From positions 446,226 to 510,225 of the forward strand of contig NZ_OZ060389.1 of the NCBI RefSeq assembly GCF_964059005.1: a stretch of 64,000 nucleotides of DNA, written 5' to 3'. Position numbers and translations under genes: made by a program. How positions within the stretch are numbered: the first letter of the stretch is position 1; every line of letters begins with the position of its first letter. The stretch comes from Buchnera aphidicola (Thelaxes suberi) (GTDB taxonomy: Bacteria; Pseudomonadota; Gammaproteobacteria; Enterobacterales; Enterobacteriaceae). The notes under the pieces are model-generated. The model ran no database searches. It was not told the DNA's origin and saw nothing but the letters and a program-made list of their open reading frames with translations. Below are positions 33,047 through 43,243 of the stretch, one piece after another.

Positions 33047-33829
33047 ATGCAAAAATTATATGTAAAAAAAATTGGAACTGGTAGAGTTAATTTAATATTA
33101 ATACACGGATGGGGTTATAATTCTAATATATGGTTTAAAATTAATCAGATTTTAAATAAAAATTTTTTAATACACTTAGTAGATTTGCCTGGATATGGAA
33201 ATAATAATAATATTCAATCAGCAAATATATATGATACTATTGATATACTATATTATAATTTACCAACAAATGCTATTTGGGTAGGATGGTCTATTGGTGG
33301 ATTAATTATTTCGAAATTAGCTATAATTTATCCTAATTGTATTGCTGGAATAATTAATATAACATCTTCTCCGTGTTTTATTAAAAAACCACAATGGCCT
33401 GGAATAACTATAAAAAAATTAAATGATTTATATCAAAACATGCAAAAAAATTATTTTAATTCAATAAATAATTTTTTAAAATTACAAATTAAAGACAATT
33501 TATATTTAAAAAAATATGAAAAAAAAACGTTAAACAAAATAATTTATAAACATTTTCCTCCTTCGTATATAACTATAAAAAATAATATGAAAATTATACA
33601 AGAAACTGATATTCGGGAAGATATTAATAAAATTAAAATTCCGATAATGTATATTTTTGGTGATATCGATCCTATTATTCCAAATAATATCAAGAACATA
33701 TTAATAACAAAATTTAATAAAAAATCTTTTATTATTAAAAATTGTGGACATATGCCATTTCTATCTCATTACCATATACTATGTAAATATATATTATTTT
33801 TTAAAAAAAATATATTTTTATTTAAATAA
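33047..33829 (+). CDS. bioH: Pimeloyl-ACP methyl ester carboxylesterase
   Basis: Alpha/beta hydrolase that removes the methyl group from pimeloyl-ACP methyl ester, ending the BioC-BioH route to the biotin precursor. Nucleophile Ser82 in GWSIGG, Asp in IFGDIDPIIP and His in NCGHMPF form the catalytic triad; LILIHGWGYNSNIW is the oxyanion region. 260 aa against 256 in E. coli. Its position beside nfuA supports the name over other hydrolases. Confidence 0.9.
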   Translation: MQKLYVKKIGTGRVNLILIHGWGYNSNIWFKINQILNKNFLIHLVDLPGYGNNNNIQSANIYDTIDILYYNLPTNAIWVGWSIGGLIISKLAIIYPNCIAGIINITSSPCFIKKPQWPGITIKKLNDLYQNMQKNYFNSINNFLKLQIKDNLYLKKYEKKTLNKIIYKHFPPSYITIKNNMKIIQETDIREDINKIKIPIMYIFGDIDPIIPNNIKNILITKFNKKSFIIKNCGHMPFLSHYHILCKYILFFKKNIFLFK

Positions 33830-33842
33830 ATAAAAATATAAA

Positions 33843-33872
33843 TTTGTAAAACCCTATTTCGGGCTTTACAAA
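33843..33872 (-). terminator. Terminator between bioH and ssb
   Basis: Stem TTTGTAAA-A-CCC with GGG-C-TTTACAAA and a 6-base loop. In minus-strand RNA the odd position becomes a G-U pair, making a continuous 12-bp stem with a small G+C core, so it probably serves ssb best, but it lies between convergent genes and may serve both. A T-rich stretch flanks each side. Confidence 0.7.
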
Positions 33873-33898
33873 AATTTTTATTAATTCAATAAACCTTA

Positions 33899-34435
33899 TT
33901 AAAAAGGAATCTCTTCATCAAAATCAATATCATCAATATGATTATTTTTTTCATGAGATTGATTAGAAAAGCGATCATTTTTATTTTGCAAAATATTATT
34001 TTTTATAGATTTGTTCGATTTTTGATATGAAGTAGAAATATTCTTTTTATTTATTCCGGCGTGAGAAACATTAGATCCACTAATATTACGACTGCCTAAC
34101 ATTTGCATTGTACCACCTATGTTTACTACTATTTCAGTAGTATAACGATCTATTCCATTTTGATCTTGCCATTTTCTAGTTTGTAATGAACCTTCTATAT
34201 ATACTTGAGCACCTTTTTTTAAATACTCTCCAGCTACTTCAGCTAATTTTCCAAATAAAACTATTTTATGCCATTCTGTTTTTTCCTTCATTTCTCCTGT
34301 ATTTTTGTCTTTCCATATATCAGATGTTGCTAAACTAATATTCGTTACAGCACTTCCATTTGGCATATATCGTACCTCAGGATCCTGACCTAAATGACCT
34401 ATTAAAATAGCTTTATTCACACCTCTGCTAGCCAT
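33899..34435 (-). CDS. ssb: Single-stranded DNA-binding protein
   Basis: Coats single-stranded DNA in replication and recruits partners through its acidic tail. OB fold starting [25 protein letters not shown] and running to about residue 112, an Asn/Ser/Lys-rich linker, then the tip DFDEEIPF. The ATG at 34435 is chosen because it matches the family and has AAGGA upstream; the frame is open to 34501. 178 aa, the E. coli length. Confidence 0.97.
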   Translation of the reverse strand: MASRGVNKAILIGHLGQDPEVRYMPNGSAVTNISLATSDIWKDKNTGEMKEKTEWHKIVLFGKLAEVAGEYLKKGAQVYIEGSLQTRKWQDQNGIDRYTTEIVVNIGGTMQMLGSRNISGSNVSHAGINKKNISTSYQKSNKSIKNNILQNKNDRFSNQSHEKNNHIDDIDFDEEIPF

Positions 34436-34782
34436 AATTTTTTCCTTAACGTCAAACATTTTTAAAATATTTTTTAAAATACATATTATATAAAAATACA
34501 ATTTTTTATTTGTAAAAATAATTAATATTCTATAAAAATATTTTTATATGAAAAAAAATATATATTAAAATATAATCTTAAATTAAATCTAACGTTCTAT
34601 AAAAAAATATTTTTATAATACAATAATATTATTCACTGAGTACTTTTTTCTAATTTTAATAATATTAGAATATCTTAATTATATAAATAAGAAACGTTAT
34701 CTGAAAGATGATATGATAAATATATCATTATATATATAAAACATATAAATAATTCTATTTCATAACTGTTACTAAACAAATA

Positions 34783-35733
34783 ATGAAAAAACTAAACTAT
34801 CGATTTTGTGTGGCTCCAATGCTACATTATACAGATGAATCCTGTCGTTTTTTTTATAGACTATTAACAAAAAAAACAATTTTATTTACTGAAATGATTG
34901 TATCTAAAAAATTATTATATTCTAAAAAAACGATATTAAGATTAGAAGAAAAAAATTATAATACTGTTGTACAAATAGCAGGAAATAATAGAAAAGAACT
35001 TTCACTATCTAGCAAAATACTGACATCAATAGGGTATGAAAATATTAATTTAAATCTAGGATGTCCTTCTATATCAGCTCAAAAAGGTTTATTTGGAGCA
35101 TGTTTAATGAATTATATACCAATAGTAATCGATGCAATTAATGCTATTGAAGACACTATTCAAAAACCTATTAGTATTAAAATCCGAATTGGAACTAATC
35201 ATTATCATAATTATAATTTTTTGCATAATTTTATATCTAATATATTAAATAAAACCAACTGTAAAACATTTTTTATACATGCAAGAAAAGCAGTTCTAAA
35301 TAATTTATCTCCTAAAAAAAATCTAAAAATTCCCCCTATACAGTATGAATATGTCTATCAAATAAAAAAAGATTTTCCTACTTCAACTGTAATAATTAAT
35401 GGAGAAATAAATTCAATAGAAGAATCAATTTATCATTTAAAAAAAACAGATGGCGTTATGATTGGAAGAAAAATTTACCAAAACCCACTTTTATTATCAG
35501 AAATTGATCAAAAAATATTTGGATTTAAAAGAAAAAAATATAGCCTGCAATCAATAATAAATCAATATGTGATAAACCAAACAAAAAAAAACATTTCTGT
35601 AACAAAAATTTTACGCCCAATATTAGGAATTTTTTATAATTCAGCAAAATCTAATTTATGGAAAAAATTATTAAATAAATGTATTAATGAAAAAAAAATT
35701 CATTTAGATATGTTAAATTCTGTATTTTTATAA
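34783..35733 (+). CDS. dusA: tRNA-dihydrouridine(20/20a) synthase
   Basis: FMN enzyme reducing uridine 20/20a in the D loop of tRNAs. DusA-type features: RFCVAPMLHYTDESCRFFYR at the N-terminus, NLNLGCPSISAQKGLFGACL near residue 95 with the catalytic Cys, KIRIGTNHY, FFIHARKAVLNNLSPKKN and GVMIGRKIYQNP. 316 aa, slightly shorter than E. coli DusA at the C-terminus. A single gene, divergent from ssb. Confidence 0.94.
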   Translation: MKKLNYRFCVAPMLHYTDESCRFFYRLLTKKTILFTEMIVSKKLLYSKKTILRLEEKNYNTVVQIAGNNRKELSLSSKILTSIGYENINLNLGCPSISAQKGLFGACLMNYIPIVIDAINAIEDTIQKPISIKIRIGTNHYHNYNFLHNFISNILNKTNCKTFFIHARKAVLNNLSPKKNLKIPPIQYEYVYQIKKDFPTSTVIINGEINSIEESIYHLKKTDGVMIGRKIYQNPLLLSEIDQKIFGFKRKKYSLQSIINQYVINQTKKNISVTKILRPILGIFYNSAKSNLWKKLLNKCINEKKIHLDMLNSVFL

Positions 35734-35893
35734 TATAAAAATATTAATGCGAGATTTATTTTATATGTCTCAATATGTATTAAAAAATTTTTATGTTATA
35801 CAAATAGAACAAAAAAATATCTTTATATAATTAATTTATAGAATTAATAAATATTTATTAATAATCCCATAATTTATTTTTAAAAAATATATA

Positions 35894-35920
35894 TTGACAT
35901 ATAAATAAGAAATCTATTCT
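35894..35920 (+). promoter_or_regulatory. Possible promoter of dnaB
   Basis: A perfect TTGACA at 35894-35899 is followed 15 bp later by TATTCT at 35915-35920. The -10 is weak and the spacing short, but a consensus -35 with a C in this A+T-rich DNA about 87 bp upstream of dnaB is worth noting. Confidence 0.35.
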
Positions 35921-35980
35921 TTTAAATATATTTTCTTAATTTTTAATTTTATATTTCAATTTTGGAATATCATAAAAAAA

Positions 35981-37369
35981 ATGAAAAATAAAACAATATT
36001 GAATAAAATATACGATAACCAAATTCATAAATTAAAATTACCTCCTCATTCTATAGAAGCTGAACAATCTGTATTAGGAGGATTAATGTTAGATAATGAA
36101 CAATGGGGTATTGTTTCAGAACGCATAGTTTCAGATGATTTTTTTAATAAATCTCATCAAATAATATTTCAAGAAATGCAATACTTAATAGATTTAGGAC
36201 ATCCTATTGATTTAATTACATTAGCAGAATCTTTAGAACAAAAAGGAAAATTAGAAACTATCGGTAGGTTTTCTTATTTAGCTGAATTATCTAAAAATAC
36301 GCCTAGTACTGAAAACATATCTGCTTATGCTGATATAGTAAAAGAACGCGCAATAGTTAGAGAAATGATTTTAGTTGCAAATAAAATTGCTGATGCCGGA
36401 TACGATCCTAAAGGAAGAAATAGCGAAGAATTATTAGATTATGCAGAATCAAGCGTTTTTAAAATAGCTGAAAAAAGATTTAATCTTAATTCTGGTCCTA
36501 AAAATATTTCACAAATTTTAGAAAATACTATAGCTAAAGTTGAAAAACTTTTTAATTCTCCTATAAACGAAGTGACAGGAATTAATACAGGATACCAAGA
36601 TTTAAATAGAAAAACATCTGGATTACAACCATCTGAATTTATTATAATTGCTGCTCGACCTTCAATGGGAAAAACTACTTTTGCTATGAATTTATGCGAA
36701 AATATTGCAATGACTTACGAAAAACCTGTTTTAATATTTAGCTTAGAAATGCCAGGAGAACAAATTATGATACGAATGCTAGCTTCTTTATCTAGAGTAA
36801 ATCAATCTAATATTCGTACTGGCAAACTACAAGATGAAGATTGGTCCCGTATTTCAAGTACAATAAATATTTTATTAAAAAAGAAGAATGTTTATATTGA
36901 TGATTCATCTGCGTTAACACCAAGCGAAGTAAGATCAAGAGCAAGACGTATTTATCGTGAACATAATGGTTTGAGTTTAATAATGATTGATTATTTACAA
37001 CTAATGCGAGTTCCTTCTTTTTCTGAAAATAGAACTTTAGAAATAGCAGAGATATCACGTACGTTAAAATCGTTAGCAAAAGAACTACAAGTACCTGTAA
37101 TTGCTCTTTCTCAACTTAATCGTTCTTTAGAACAAAGATCAGATAAAAGGCCTTTAAATTCTGATTTAAGAGAATCTGGATCTTTAGAACAAGACGCAGA
37201 TTTAATAATGTTTATTTATCGCGATGAAGTGTATAATGAAGAAACAGATCTTAAAGGAATTGCTGAAATTATTATCGGTAAACAAAGAAATGGCCCAGTA
37301 GGAACAATTAAACTTACTTTTAATGGACATTGGTCACGATTTGATAATTACGCAGAACCAAACTATTAA
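35981..37369 (+). CDS. dnaB: Replicative DNA helicase
   Basis: Ring helicase that unwinds DNA at the fork. The N-terminal DnaG-binding domain (PPHSIEAEQSVLGGLMLD at about 21-38) is followed by a RecA-like domain with Walker A ARPSMGKT at 225-232, LIMIDYLQLM near 325 and SQLNRSLEQRSDKRP with the arginine finger region near 368. 462 aa against 471 in E. coli. No intein. Monocistronic. Confidence 0.98.
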   Translation: MKNKTILNKIYDNQIHKLKLPPHSIEAEQSVLGGLMLDNEQWGIVSERIVSDDFFNKSHQIIFQEMQYLIDLGHPIDLITLAESLEQKGKLETIGRFSYLAELSKNTPSTENISAYADIVKERAIVREMILVANKIADAGYDPKGRNSEELLDYAESSVFKIAEKRFNLNSGPKNISQILENTIAKVEKLFNSPINEVTGINTGYQDLNRKTSGLQPSEFIIIAARPSMGKTTFAMNLCENIAMTYEKPVLIFSLEMPGEQIMIRMLASLSRVNQSNIRTGKLQDEDWSRISSTINILLKKKNVYIDDSSALTPSEVRSRARRIYREHNGLSLIMIDYLQLMRVPSFSENRTLEIAEISRTLKSLAKELQVPVIALSQLNRSLEQRSDKRPLNSDLRESGSLEQDADLIMFIYRDEVYNEETDLKGIAEIIIGKQRNGPVGTIKLTFNGHWSRFDNYAEPNY

Positions 37370-37629
37370 TAAATTTTAAATAAATATATTAATTTTAAAC
37401 TAAAATAATTAATTTCATACAAAATATACATAGTAAAGTAATAAAAATATTTATTTGCTATTAAATAATTCTGATTATATTAAATATTTTATATTTTATT
37501 AAAAACATATAAAATATATAAAATATTATATATATATCTAACACGCAGCAATCAAATCAAAAAATTTTTTAAATATTAATCAATAATAAAAAAAATTCAT
37601 ATTAATATAAATATATACATAAAAATAAA

Positions 37630-38583
37630 ATGAATATAAAAATCGGTATAATAATGGATCCAATAGAATCAATTAATATAAAAAAAGATTCTACTTTTAC
37701 AATGTTATTAGAAGCACAACGAAGAGATTATAAAATTTATTATATAAACATAAAAAATTTATACTGGGAAGAAGGAGAAGCTTATGGTCAGTCAAAAATT
37801 ATAAAAATACAAAATGAACAACATTTATCATGGTTTTCTTATCATGAAAAAAAAACAATAAAATTATCTATATTAGATGTTATCTTAATGAGAAAAGATC
37901 CTCCAGTAGATCTAGAATTTATATACGCTACATATATTCTTGAATTTGCAGAAAAAAAAGGGGTATTAGTCATTAATAAACCTAAAAGTTTACGTCATTA
38001 TAATGAAAAAATTTTTACATGTAATTTTAATACAATAATACCTGAAACATTAATTACAAAAAAAATAAAAAATATTTATAATTTTATAAGTCAACATAAT
38101 GATATAATTATTAAACCATTAAATGAAATGGGTGGTTCATCAGTCTTTAAAATTAGTAAGTATGATGTAAATACTAATGTAATATTAGAAAATATGACAA
38201 AAAAAGAAACAAAATATTGTATGATTCAAAAATTTATACCAGATATCAAATATGGAGATAAAAGAATTTTAGTGATTAATGGAAACCCTATTCCTTTATG
38301 TTTAGCTAGAATTCCACAAAAAGGACAAATAAGAGGAAATTTAGCAATAGGAGGGGTGGGGAAAGTTCAAAAATTAACTGATCATGATTTAAATATAATT
38401 AAAAAATTATCTCCTATTTTAAAAGAAAAAGGATTGTTTTTTGTTGGAATAGATATTATTGGTAAATATTTAACTGAAATTAATATTACTAGCCCTACGT
38501 GCATACAAGAAATTCAAAAAGAATATAATAAATCTATCAATGAAATATTTTTTGATTTTATTGAGTCAAAATTAAACAAATAA
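37630..38583 (+). CDS. gshB: Glutathione synthetase
   Basis: ATP-grasp ligase joining gamma-glutamylcysteine and glycine. KIGIIMDPIESINIKKDSTF at the N-terminus, IIKPLNEMGGSSVFKI near residue 160 (ATP binding), GDKRILVINGNPIPLCLARIP near 210 and the metal-binding FVGIDIIGKYLTEINITSP near 280. 317 aa against 316 in E. coli. gshA would be needed upstream in the pathway and is not in this window. Confidence 0.96.
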   Translation: MNIKIGIIMDPIESINIKKDSTFTMLLEAQRRDYKIYYINIKNLYWEEGEAYGQSKIIKIQNEQHLSWFSYHEKKTIKLSILDVILMRKDPPVDLEFIYATYILEFAEKKGVLVINKPKSLRHYNEKIFTCNFNTIIPETLITKKIKNIYNFISQHNDIIIKPLNEMGGSSVFKISKYDVNTNVILENMTKKETKYCMIQKFIPDIKYGDKRILVINGNPIPLCLARIPQKGQIRGNLAIGGVGKVQKLTDHDLNIIKKLSPILKEKGLFFVGIDIIGKYLTEINITSPTCIQEIQKEYNKSINEIFFDFIESKLNK

Positions 38584-39202
38584 TTATGTTTGATGAAATT
38601 AAAGTTAATCAATTTATTATCATATGTAATTAAATTCCTTTTTATTTTTCAATATCAAATTAAAAAATAATATTTCGAAAAAATTATGTTTTTAATTGAT
38701 ATAAATAAAAATATAATAAAACTATTTTACGATCTTAATCGTATATATTTTCATCATATTTGTAAAAACTATATAAATAATTATAATAATAAAATAAATA
38801 GTAATTTTATTATCAAAATGTTTTTATTAGTTAAATTTATATTTTTATTAATTAAAAATAATTAACATTAATAATTTTTATTATTATAAATAATAAAAAA
38901 TTAGAAAAAATTATAATTTTATATAAAATTATTTATCTAAAATAACTATTTTTTTAATATAAAAATTTTATTAAAATATTAACTATAATTTATTTTATTG
39001 CATTAAATTAATCAAAATATTATAAAAAATATTTTTTATAACAAAAACAAAATCGTTAAATCACTCGTTAATTAAAACTATAATTAATAATATTTTTGTT
39101 ATTTATTACTATAAAAAATAAAAAATAAAATAAAAACATCAAATATATAAGAAATTAATGTCAATAGTACACATGCACAAATATTCTTAAAAAATTATAA
39201 AT
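38584..39202. other. 619-bp gap between gshB and ruvX
   Basis: A+T-rich intergenic stretch where E. coli has yqgE. One 59-codon frame on the plus strand (38686-38865, Met-Phe-Leu-Ile-Asp... ending in a Leu/Ile/Lys tail) can be read, with a short segment around CTTAATCGT that is less biased. I cannot match it to YqgE or any family. It may be a remnant or chance; no RNA gene is visible. Confidence 0.4.
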
Positions 39203-39610
39203 ATGCAAATAATAATGGCTTTTGACTTTGGTACAAAAAAAATTGGCATCGCAGTAGGACAAACAATAACAAGAACAGCAAGTTATTTAAAATCAATTCC
39301 AGCTAAACAAGGATTTCCTGAATGGAAATTAATTCACAAGGTAATTATTGAATGGCAACCTAGTAGCATTATCGTTGGATTACCTTTAAATTATAACGGA
39401 GATGTACAACATATCACTAAAAAAACAAAAAAATTTGCTATAATAATGCAAAAAAAATTTAATATTCCAACTTTTTTACATGATGAAAGACTGACTACTA
39501 AATCTGCTAAATCCTATTTGTTTCATATAGGAGGTTTTAAAAATTTAAAAAAAAAAAAAATAGATGGATTATCTGCAGTATTAATTTTAGAAAGTTGGTT
39601 TTCACAGTAA
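39203..39610 (+). CDS. ruvX: YqgF/RuvX-type putative Holliday junction resolvase
   Basis: RNase H-like protein of the YqgF family, implicated in pre-16S rRNA 5' processing and possibly junction resolution. IMAFDFGTKKIGIAVGQTITRTA at the start holds the first catalytic Asp; IIVGLPLNYNGD and FLHDERLTT carry further family motifs. 135 aa against 138 in E. coli. A run of 14 A at 39547-39560 is in frame (four Lys) near the C-terminus. Confidence 0.94.
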   Translation: MQIIMAFDFGTKKIGIAVGQTITRTASYLKSIPAKQGFPEWKLIHKVIIEWQPSSIIVGLPLNYNGDVQHITKKTKKFAIIMQKKFNIPTFLHDERLTTKSAKSYLFHIGGFKNLKKKKIDGLSAVLILESWFSQ

Positions 39611-39655
39611 TTAATTAACATCATTACATAACAAAAAAAGATAAAAAATTAATAT

Positions 39656-40345
39656 ATGAACAATATCTATTTTAATTTAAATCAATTACAAAAAACAATC
39701 ATGTATTATGCTTTAAAATATAAAAAAAAATATACAGATATTAAAGTTATTGCAATTAGTAAAAAACGTAGTATAAATGAAATTATTCAAGCGTATTCTT
39801 TTGGTCAACGCGCATTTGGAGAAAATTATGTACAAGAAGCAATAAAAAAAATAAATAATATACAGTTAAAAATTGAATGGCATTTTGTTGGAAAAATACA
39901 AAGCAATAAAGTATCTATAATTGCAAAAAATTTTGCATGGTGTCATTCGATTACTAGTAAAAAACATGCTGAATTATTAAACAAATATCGACCTGAAATA
40001 TTACCTCCTTTAAACGTATTAATACAAATTAATATAAATTGTGAAAAGAATAAAAATGGAATTTATCTATATAAATTAATGAATTTAGTAAATTTTATAT
40101 ATCAATTAAAAAAAATTAAATTAAGAGGTATTATGATATTTCCTAATCAACAAAAAGATATACAACAAAAAATAATCCTGTACAAAAAAATGTATATAAT
40201 ACTTATGAAACTAAAAAATAAATACAAATATACTGATACTCTCTCATTAGGAACATCTTATGATATCGAAGAAGCAATTGCATCAGGAAGTAATATGTTA
40301 CGCATCGGACAAAAAATTTTTAATAAAAAAATTAATAATCATTAA
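39656..40345 (+). CDS. yggS: PLP homeostasis protein YggS
   Basis: YggS/PROSC-family PLP-binding protein that balances B6 vitamers and amino acid pools. The PLP lysine lies in VIAISKKRSINEI near residue 36; other motifs are FGENYVQEAIKKI, EWHFVGKIQSNKV and LSLGTSYDIEEAIASGSNMLRIG. 229 aa against 234 in E. coli. In line with ruvX and hemW, as in E. coli. Confidence 0.94.
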   Translation: MNNIYFNLNQLQKTIMYYALKYKKKYTDIKVIAISKKRSINEIIQAYSFGQRAFGENYVQEAIKKINNIQLKIEWHFVGKIQSNKVSIIAKNFAWCHSITSKKHAELLNKYRPEILPPLNVLIQININCEKNKNGIYLYKLMNLVNFIYQLKKIKLRGIMIFPNQQKDIQQKIILYKKMYIILMKLKNKYKYTDTLSLGTSYDIEEAIASGSNMLRIGQKIFNKKINNH

Positions 40346-40458
40346 TTATAACAAATAAATCATTTGTGTATCTAATAATGCATTTCTATATGTTTTGACT
40401 TTATAAATTTGAAATTTATATTTAACATTAATTAAAATAGAATGGATAATAATATCTT

Positions 40459-41586
40459 ATGCATTCCGTCAGTTTATATATTCATATTCCCTGGTGTATG
40501 AAAAAATGTCCTTATTGTGACTTTAATTCTTATACTGAAAAAAATAAAATTAATGAAAAAAAATATATTTTTTTATTAATGAATGACTTAGAACAAGATT
40601 TAAATTTAATTAATAATAAAGTAATAATTCAAAATATATTTATTGGAGGAGGAACTCCTAGTTTATTTCATATTAATTCTATCGATTTATTATTGAAAGA
40701 AATACATAAAAGAATAGAAATAGCTAATAATGCAGAAATAACCATAGAATCTAATCCTACAAGTATGGAAAATAAAAAAATACTACAATATAATAAAATA
40801 GGCATAAACCGTATTTCTTTAGGAATTCAAACTTTTAATAATACACTTTTAGAAAAAATAGGACGTAATTATACTATTAATAATATAGAAAAAATTTTAA
40901 CATCAATTAATTTTTTTAAAAAAAAAATTAATTTTAATATCGATTTAATGTATAATCTTCCAGATCAATCTTATAAAGAAGCCATGAATGACATAAAAAA
41001 AGCTATTTCTTTTAATCCAACACACATTTCTTGGTATGAATTAACTATAGAACCAAAAACTGTTTTTTTTTATAAAAAATTAAATCTTCCTAATGAATAT
41101 ATATCCGAAAAAATATTTTTATCTGGAAAAAAATTATTAGAAAAAAATAATTATATACAATATGAAGTATCATCCTATTCAAAAATAGGATATGAATGTC
41201 AACATAACTTAAATTATTGGAATTTTGGAGATTATTTAGGAATAGGATGTGGAGCACATGGAAAGATTACACAAGAAAATAAAAAAGTTATCAGAACAAT
41301 AAAATTTAATAATATAAAAGATTATGAACAAAAAATGTTTTTAAAAAAAAAATATATTGTACAAAAAAAAGAATTAGCATTAGAATTTTTTATGAATCAA
41401 TGCAGGATAAAAAAAAATATATTAAAAGAAGATTTATATAATAAAACAGGAATAACACCACAAAATATACAAAAAAAAATAAATAAATGTATTACTAATA
41501 ATTTAATTATAGAAGATAGTAATAGTTGGAAATTAACTAAAAAAGGTTATTTATTTATAAATTCAATATTAGAAAATTTTTTATGA
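40459..41586 (+). CDS. hemW: Radical SAM protein HemW
   Basis: HemN-like radical SAM protein thought to insert heme rather than oxidise coproporphyrinogen. The cluster motif Cys13-x3-Cys17-x2-Cys20 (IPWCMKKCPYCDFN) is intact; NIFIGGGTPSLF and NRISLGIQTFNNTLL follow, and a C-terminal HemN domain. 375 aa against 378 in E. coli. HemW lacks the extra N-terminal residues required by true HemN, and this protein lacks them too. Confidence 0.93.
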   Translation: MHSVSLYIHIPWCMKKCPYCDFNSYTEKNKINEKKYIFLLMNDLEQDLNLINNKVIIQNIFIGGGTPSLFHINSIDLLLKEIHKRIEIANNAEITIESNPTSMENKKILQYNKIGINRISLGIQTFNNTLLEKIGRNYTINNIEKILTSINFFKKKINFNIDLMYNLPDQSYKEAMNDIKKAISFNPTHISWYELTIEPKTVFFYKKLNLPNEYISEKIFLSGKKLLEKNNYIQYEVSSYSKIGYECQHNLNYWNFGDYLGIGCGAHGKITQENKKVIRTIKFNNIKDYEQKMFLKKKYIVQKKELALEFFMNQCRIKKNILKEDLYNKTGITPQNIQKKINKCITNNLIIEDSNSWKLTKKGYLFINSILENFL

Positions 41587-41934
41587 AAAATAGCTTTTAA
41601 TTAAATTTTTTTTACATAATTATAATATATATATTAAATATATATATACTATAAAAATATATTATTGATATAATATATATTATGAAAAATATAAATTAGT
41701 AGTATGTATAAAAACATTTTTATAAGCTATATATATTATATATTTACAATTAATAAAATATTTTAATATACAAAAAATAATTTATATACAATAAAATATA
41801 AAATAATTATTATTTTTTATTTACATATTTAATGATACTATATACAAAAATTTAAAAAAAAAAGATAAAATGTGTTAATAAAAAATAAGTCAAAAACCCC
41901 ATTAAAATAAATTATTAAAAATATAGTTTTTTAT

Positions 41935-42020
41935 TTTATTGTTGCAATATTATTACCAAAAGTAATATTAAAAAAAATTTTATGCTTAACAAATTTAATT
42001 CCTCGTGTTATATAAATATT
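41935..42020 (-). pseudogene. Possible remnant of trmB
   Basis: The 586-bp gap 41587-42172 between hemW and mutY holds no intact gene. In E. coli trmB (tRNA m7G46 methyltransferase) lies divergently next to mutY, and I recall an intact copy here in other Buchnera. On the minus strand one frame reads ITRGIKFVKHKIFFNITFG before a stop, loosely like the RG-x3-GH-x5-F ending of TrmB. No SAM-binding region is left. The match is short and could be chance. Confidence 0.3.
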
Positions 42021-42172
42021 TACTAAATTAATGATTTTATATTATTCAAATAACCTAATTTTATAGCATAATGAAAAAAATATTTTTAATGTATTAAAAT
42101 TAGTAGTTTTATATTAAATCAATTTTAATTTTTAAATAAAAATATCTATAAAAAATAAATACATTATTAACG

Positions 42173-43243
42173 ATGATTATACAAACTCCTATTGCTCAGT
42201 TAGTTATAAACTGGTTTCATTTTCATGGAAGAAAAAATTTACCTTGGAAAAAAAAAAATAATAACATTTATCATATTTGGATTTCTGAAATCATGTTACA
42301 ACAAACACAAGTTAATACAGTCATTCCATTTTATAAAAAATTTATTATTCGATTCCCATCTATACAAACAATACAGCAAACTTCTTTAGATGAAGTTTTA
42401 TATTATTGGAGTGGATTAGGATACTATCGTCGAGCAGTGAGTATTTATAATACTGCTCAAATAATATATTATAAATATAACAATTTATTTCCTGAAACAA
42501 TAGAAAAACTAATAAAATTACCAGGTATAGGAAAAACTACTGCTGGAGCGATATTATCTTTTTCTAAAAATTTTTGTTTTGCAATACTAGATATAAATAT
42601 TAAAAGAATACTAGTAAGATATTACTATTTAATAAATGCTAACACAAGCAAAAAATTTGAAAACTTTTTATGGAAAATAATTAATTCAATTCTTCCTTTA
42701 CACCAAGCTAGTTATTTTAATCAAGGAATAATGGATTTAGGAGCAACAATATGCACACCTATTAAACCAAAATGTAATATTTGTCCATTAAAAAATCATT
42801 GTTTATATTGTAAAAAAGATATATATAAACAAGATTCATATCTCTTACTAAAAAAAAAAAAAATACGCATAATACAAAAAAAATTTTGGTGTTGTATCAT
42901 ACAATATCAGAACTATATTTTAATAGAAAAACAAATAAATACAACAATATGGAAAAATTTATTTTGTTTTCCTTTATTTAAAAAATACAATGATTTAAAT
43001 AAATGGATATCAAATAATAATATTATAGTTAATAAAAAAATTCAATTCATTAATACAATACAGTGTAAATATACTCATTTTAATGTAAAAATTTTACCAA
43101 TTATATATATATCAAATAATATTTGTAAAACAAAAAAAAATTTTATATGGTTTAATTATAAATATCCTATAAAATTAGGATTTCCAGTTTTTATATCAAA
43201 AATAATAAAAATAATACAATTAAAGGAAAAAAATAATGAATAA
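42173..43243 (+). CDS. mutY: Adenine DNA glycosylase
   Basis: Removes adenine paired with 8-oxoguanine. WISEIMLQQTQVNTVIPFY holds the catalytic Glu; the helix-hairpin-helix is KLPGIGKTTAGAIL; the catalytic Asp is in AILDINIKRIL, where the usual Gly after Asp is Ile. The 4Fe-4S motif Cys-x6-Cys-x2-Cys-x5-Cys is intact near residue 195. A NUDIX-like C-terminal domain follows. 356 aa against 350. An in-frame run of 14 A lies at 42850-42863 in the linker. Confidence 0.95.
   Translation: MIIQTPIAQLVINWFHFHGRKNLPWKKKNNNIYHIWISEIMLQQTQVNTVIPFYKKFIIRFPSIQTIQQTSLDEVLYYWSGLGYYRRAVSIYNTAQIIYYKYNNLFPETIEKLIKLPGIGKTTAGAILSFSKNFCFAILDINIKRILVRYYYLINANTSKKFENFLWKIINSILPLHQASYFNQGIMDLGATICTPIKPKCNICPLKNHCLYCKKDIYKQDSYLLLKKKKIRIIQKKFWCCIIQYQNYILIEKQINTTIWKNLFCFPLFKKYNDLNKWISNNNIIVNKKIQFINTIQCKYTHFNVKILPIIYISNNICKTKKNFIWFNYKYPIKLGFPVFISKIIKIIQLKEKNNE

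Noticed and set aside
40459..41586. Calling this gene hemN (coproporphyrinogen oxidase)
   Set aside because: The length, the short N-terminus before the cluster motif, and linkage to yggS and mutY all point to HemW.
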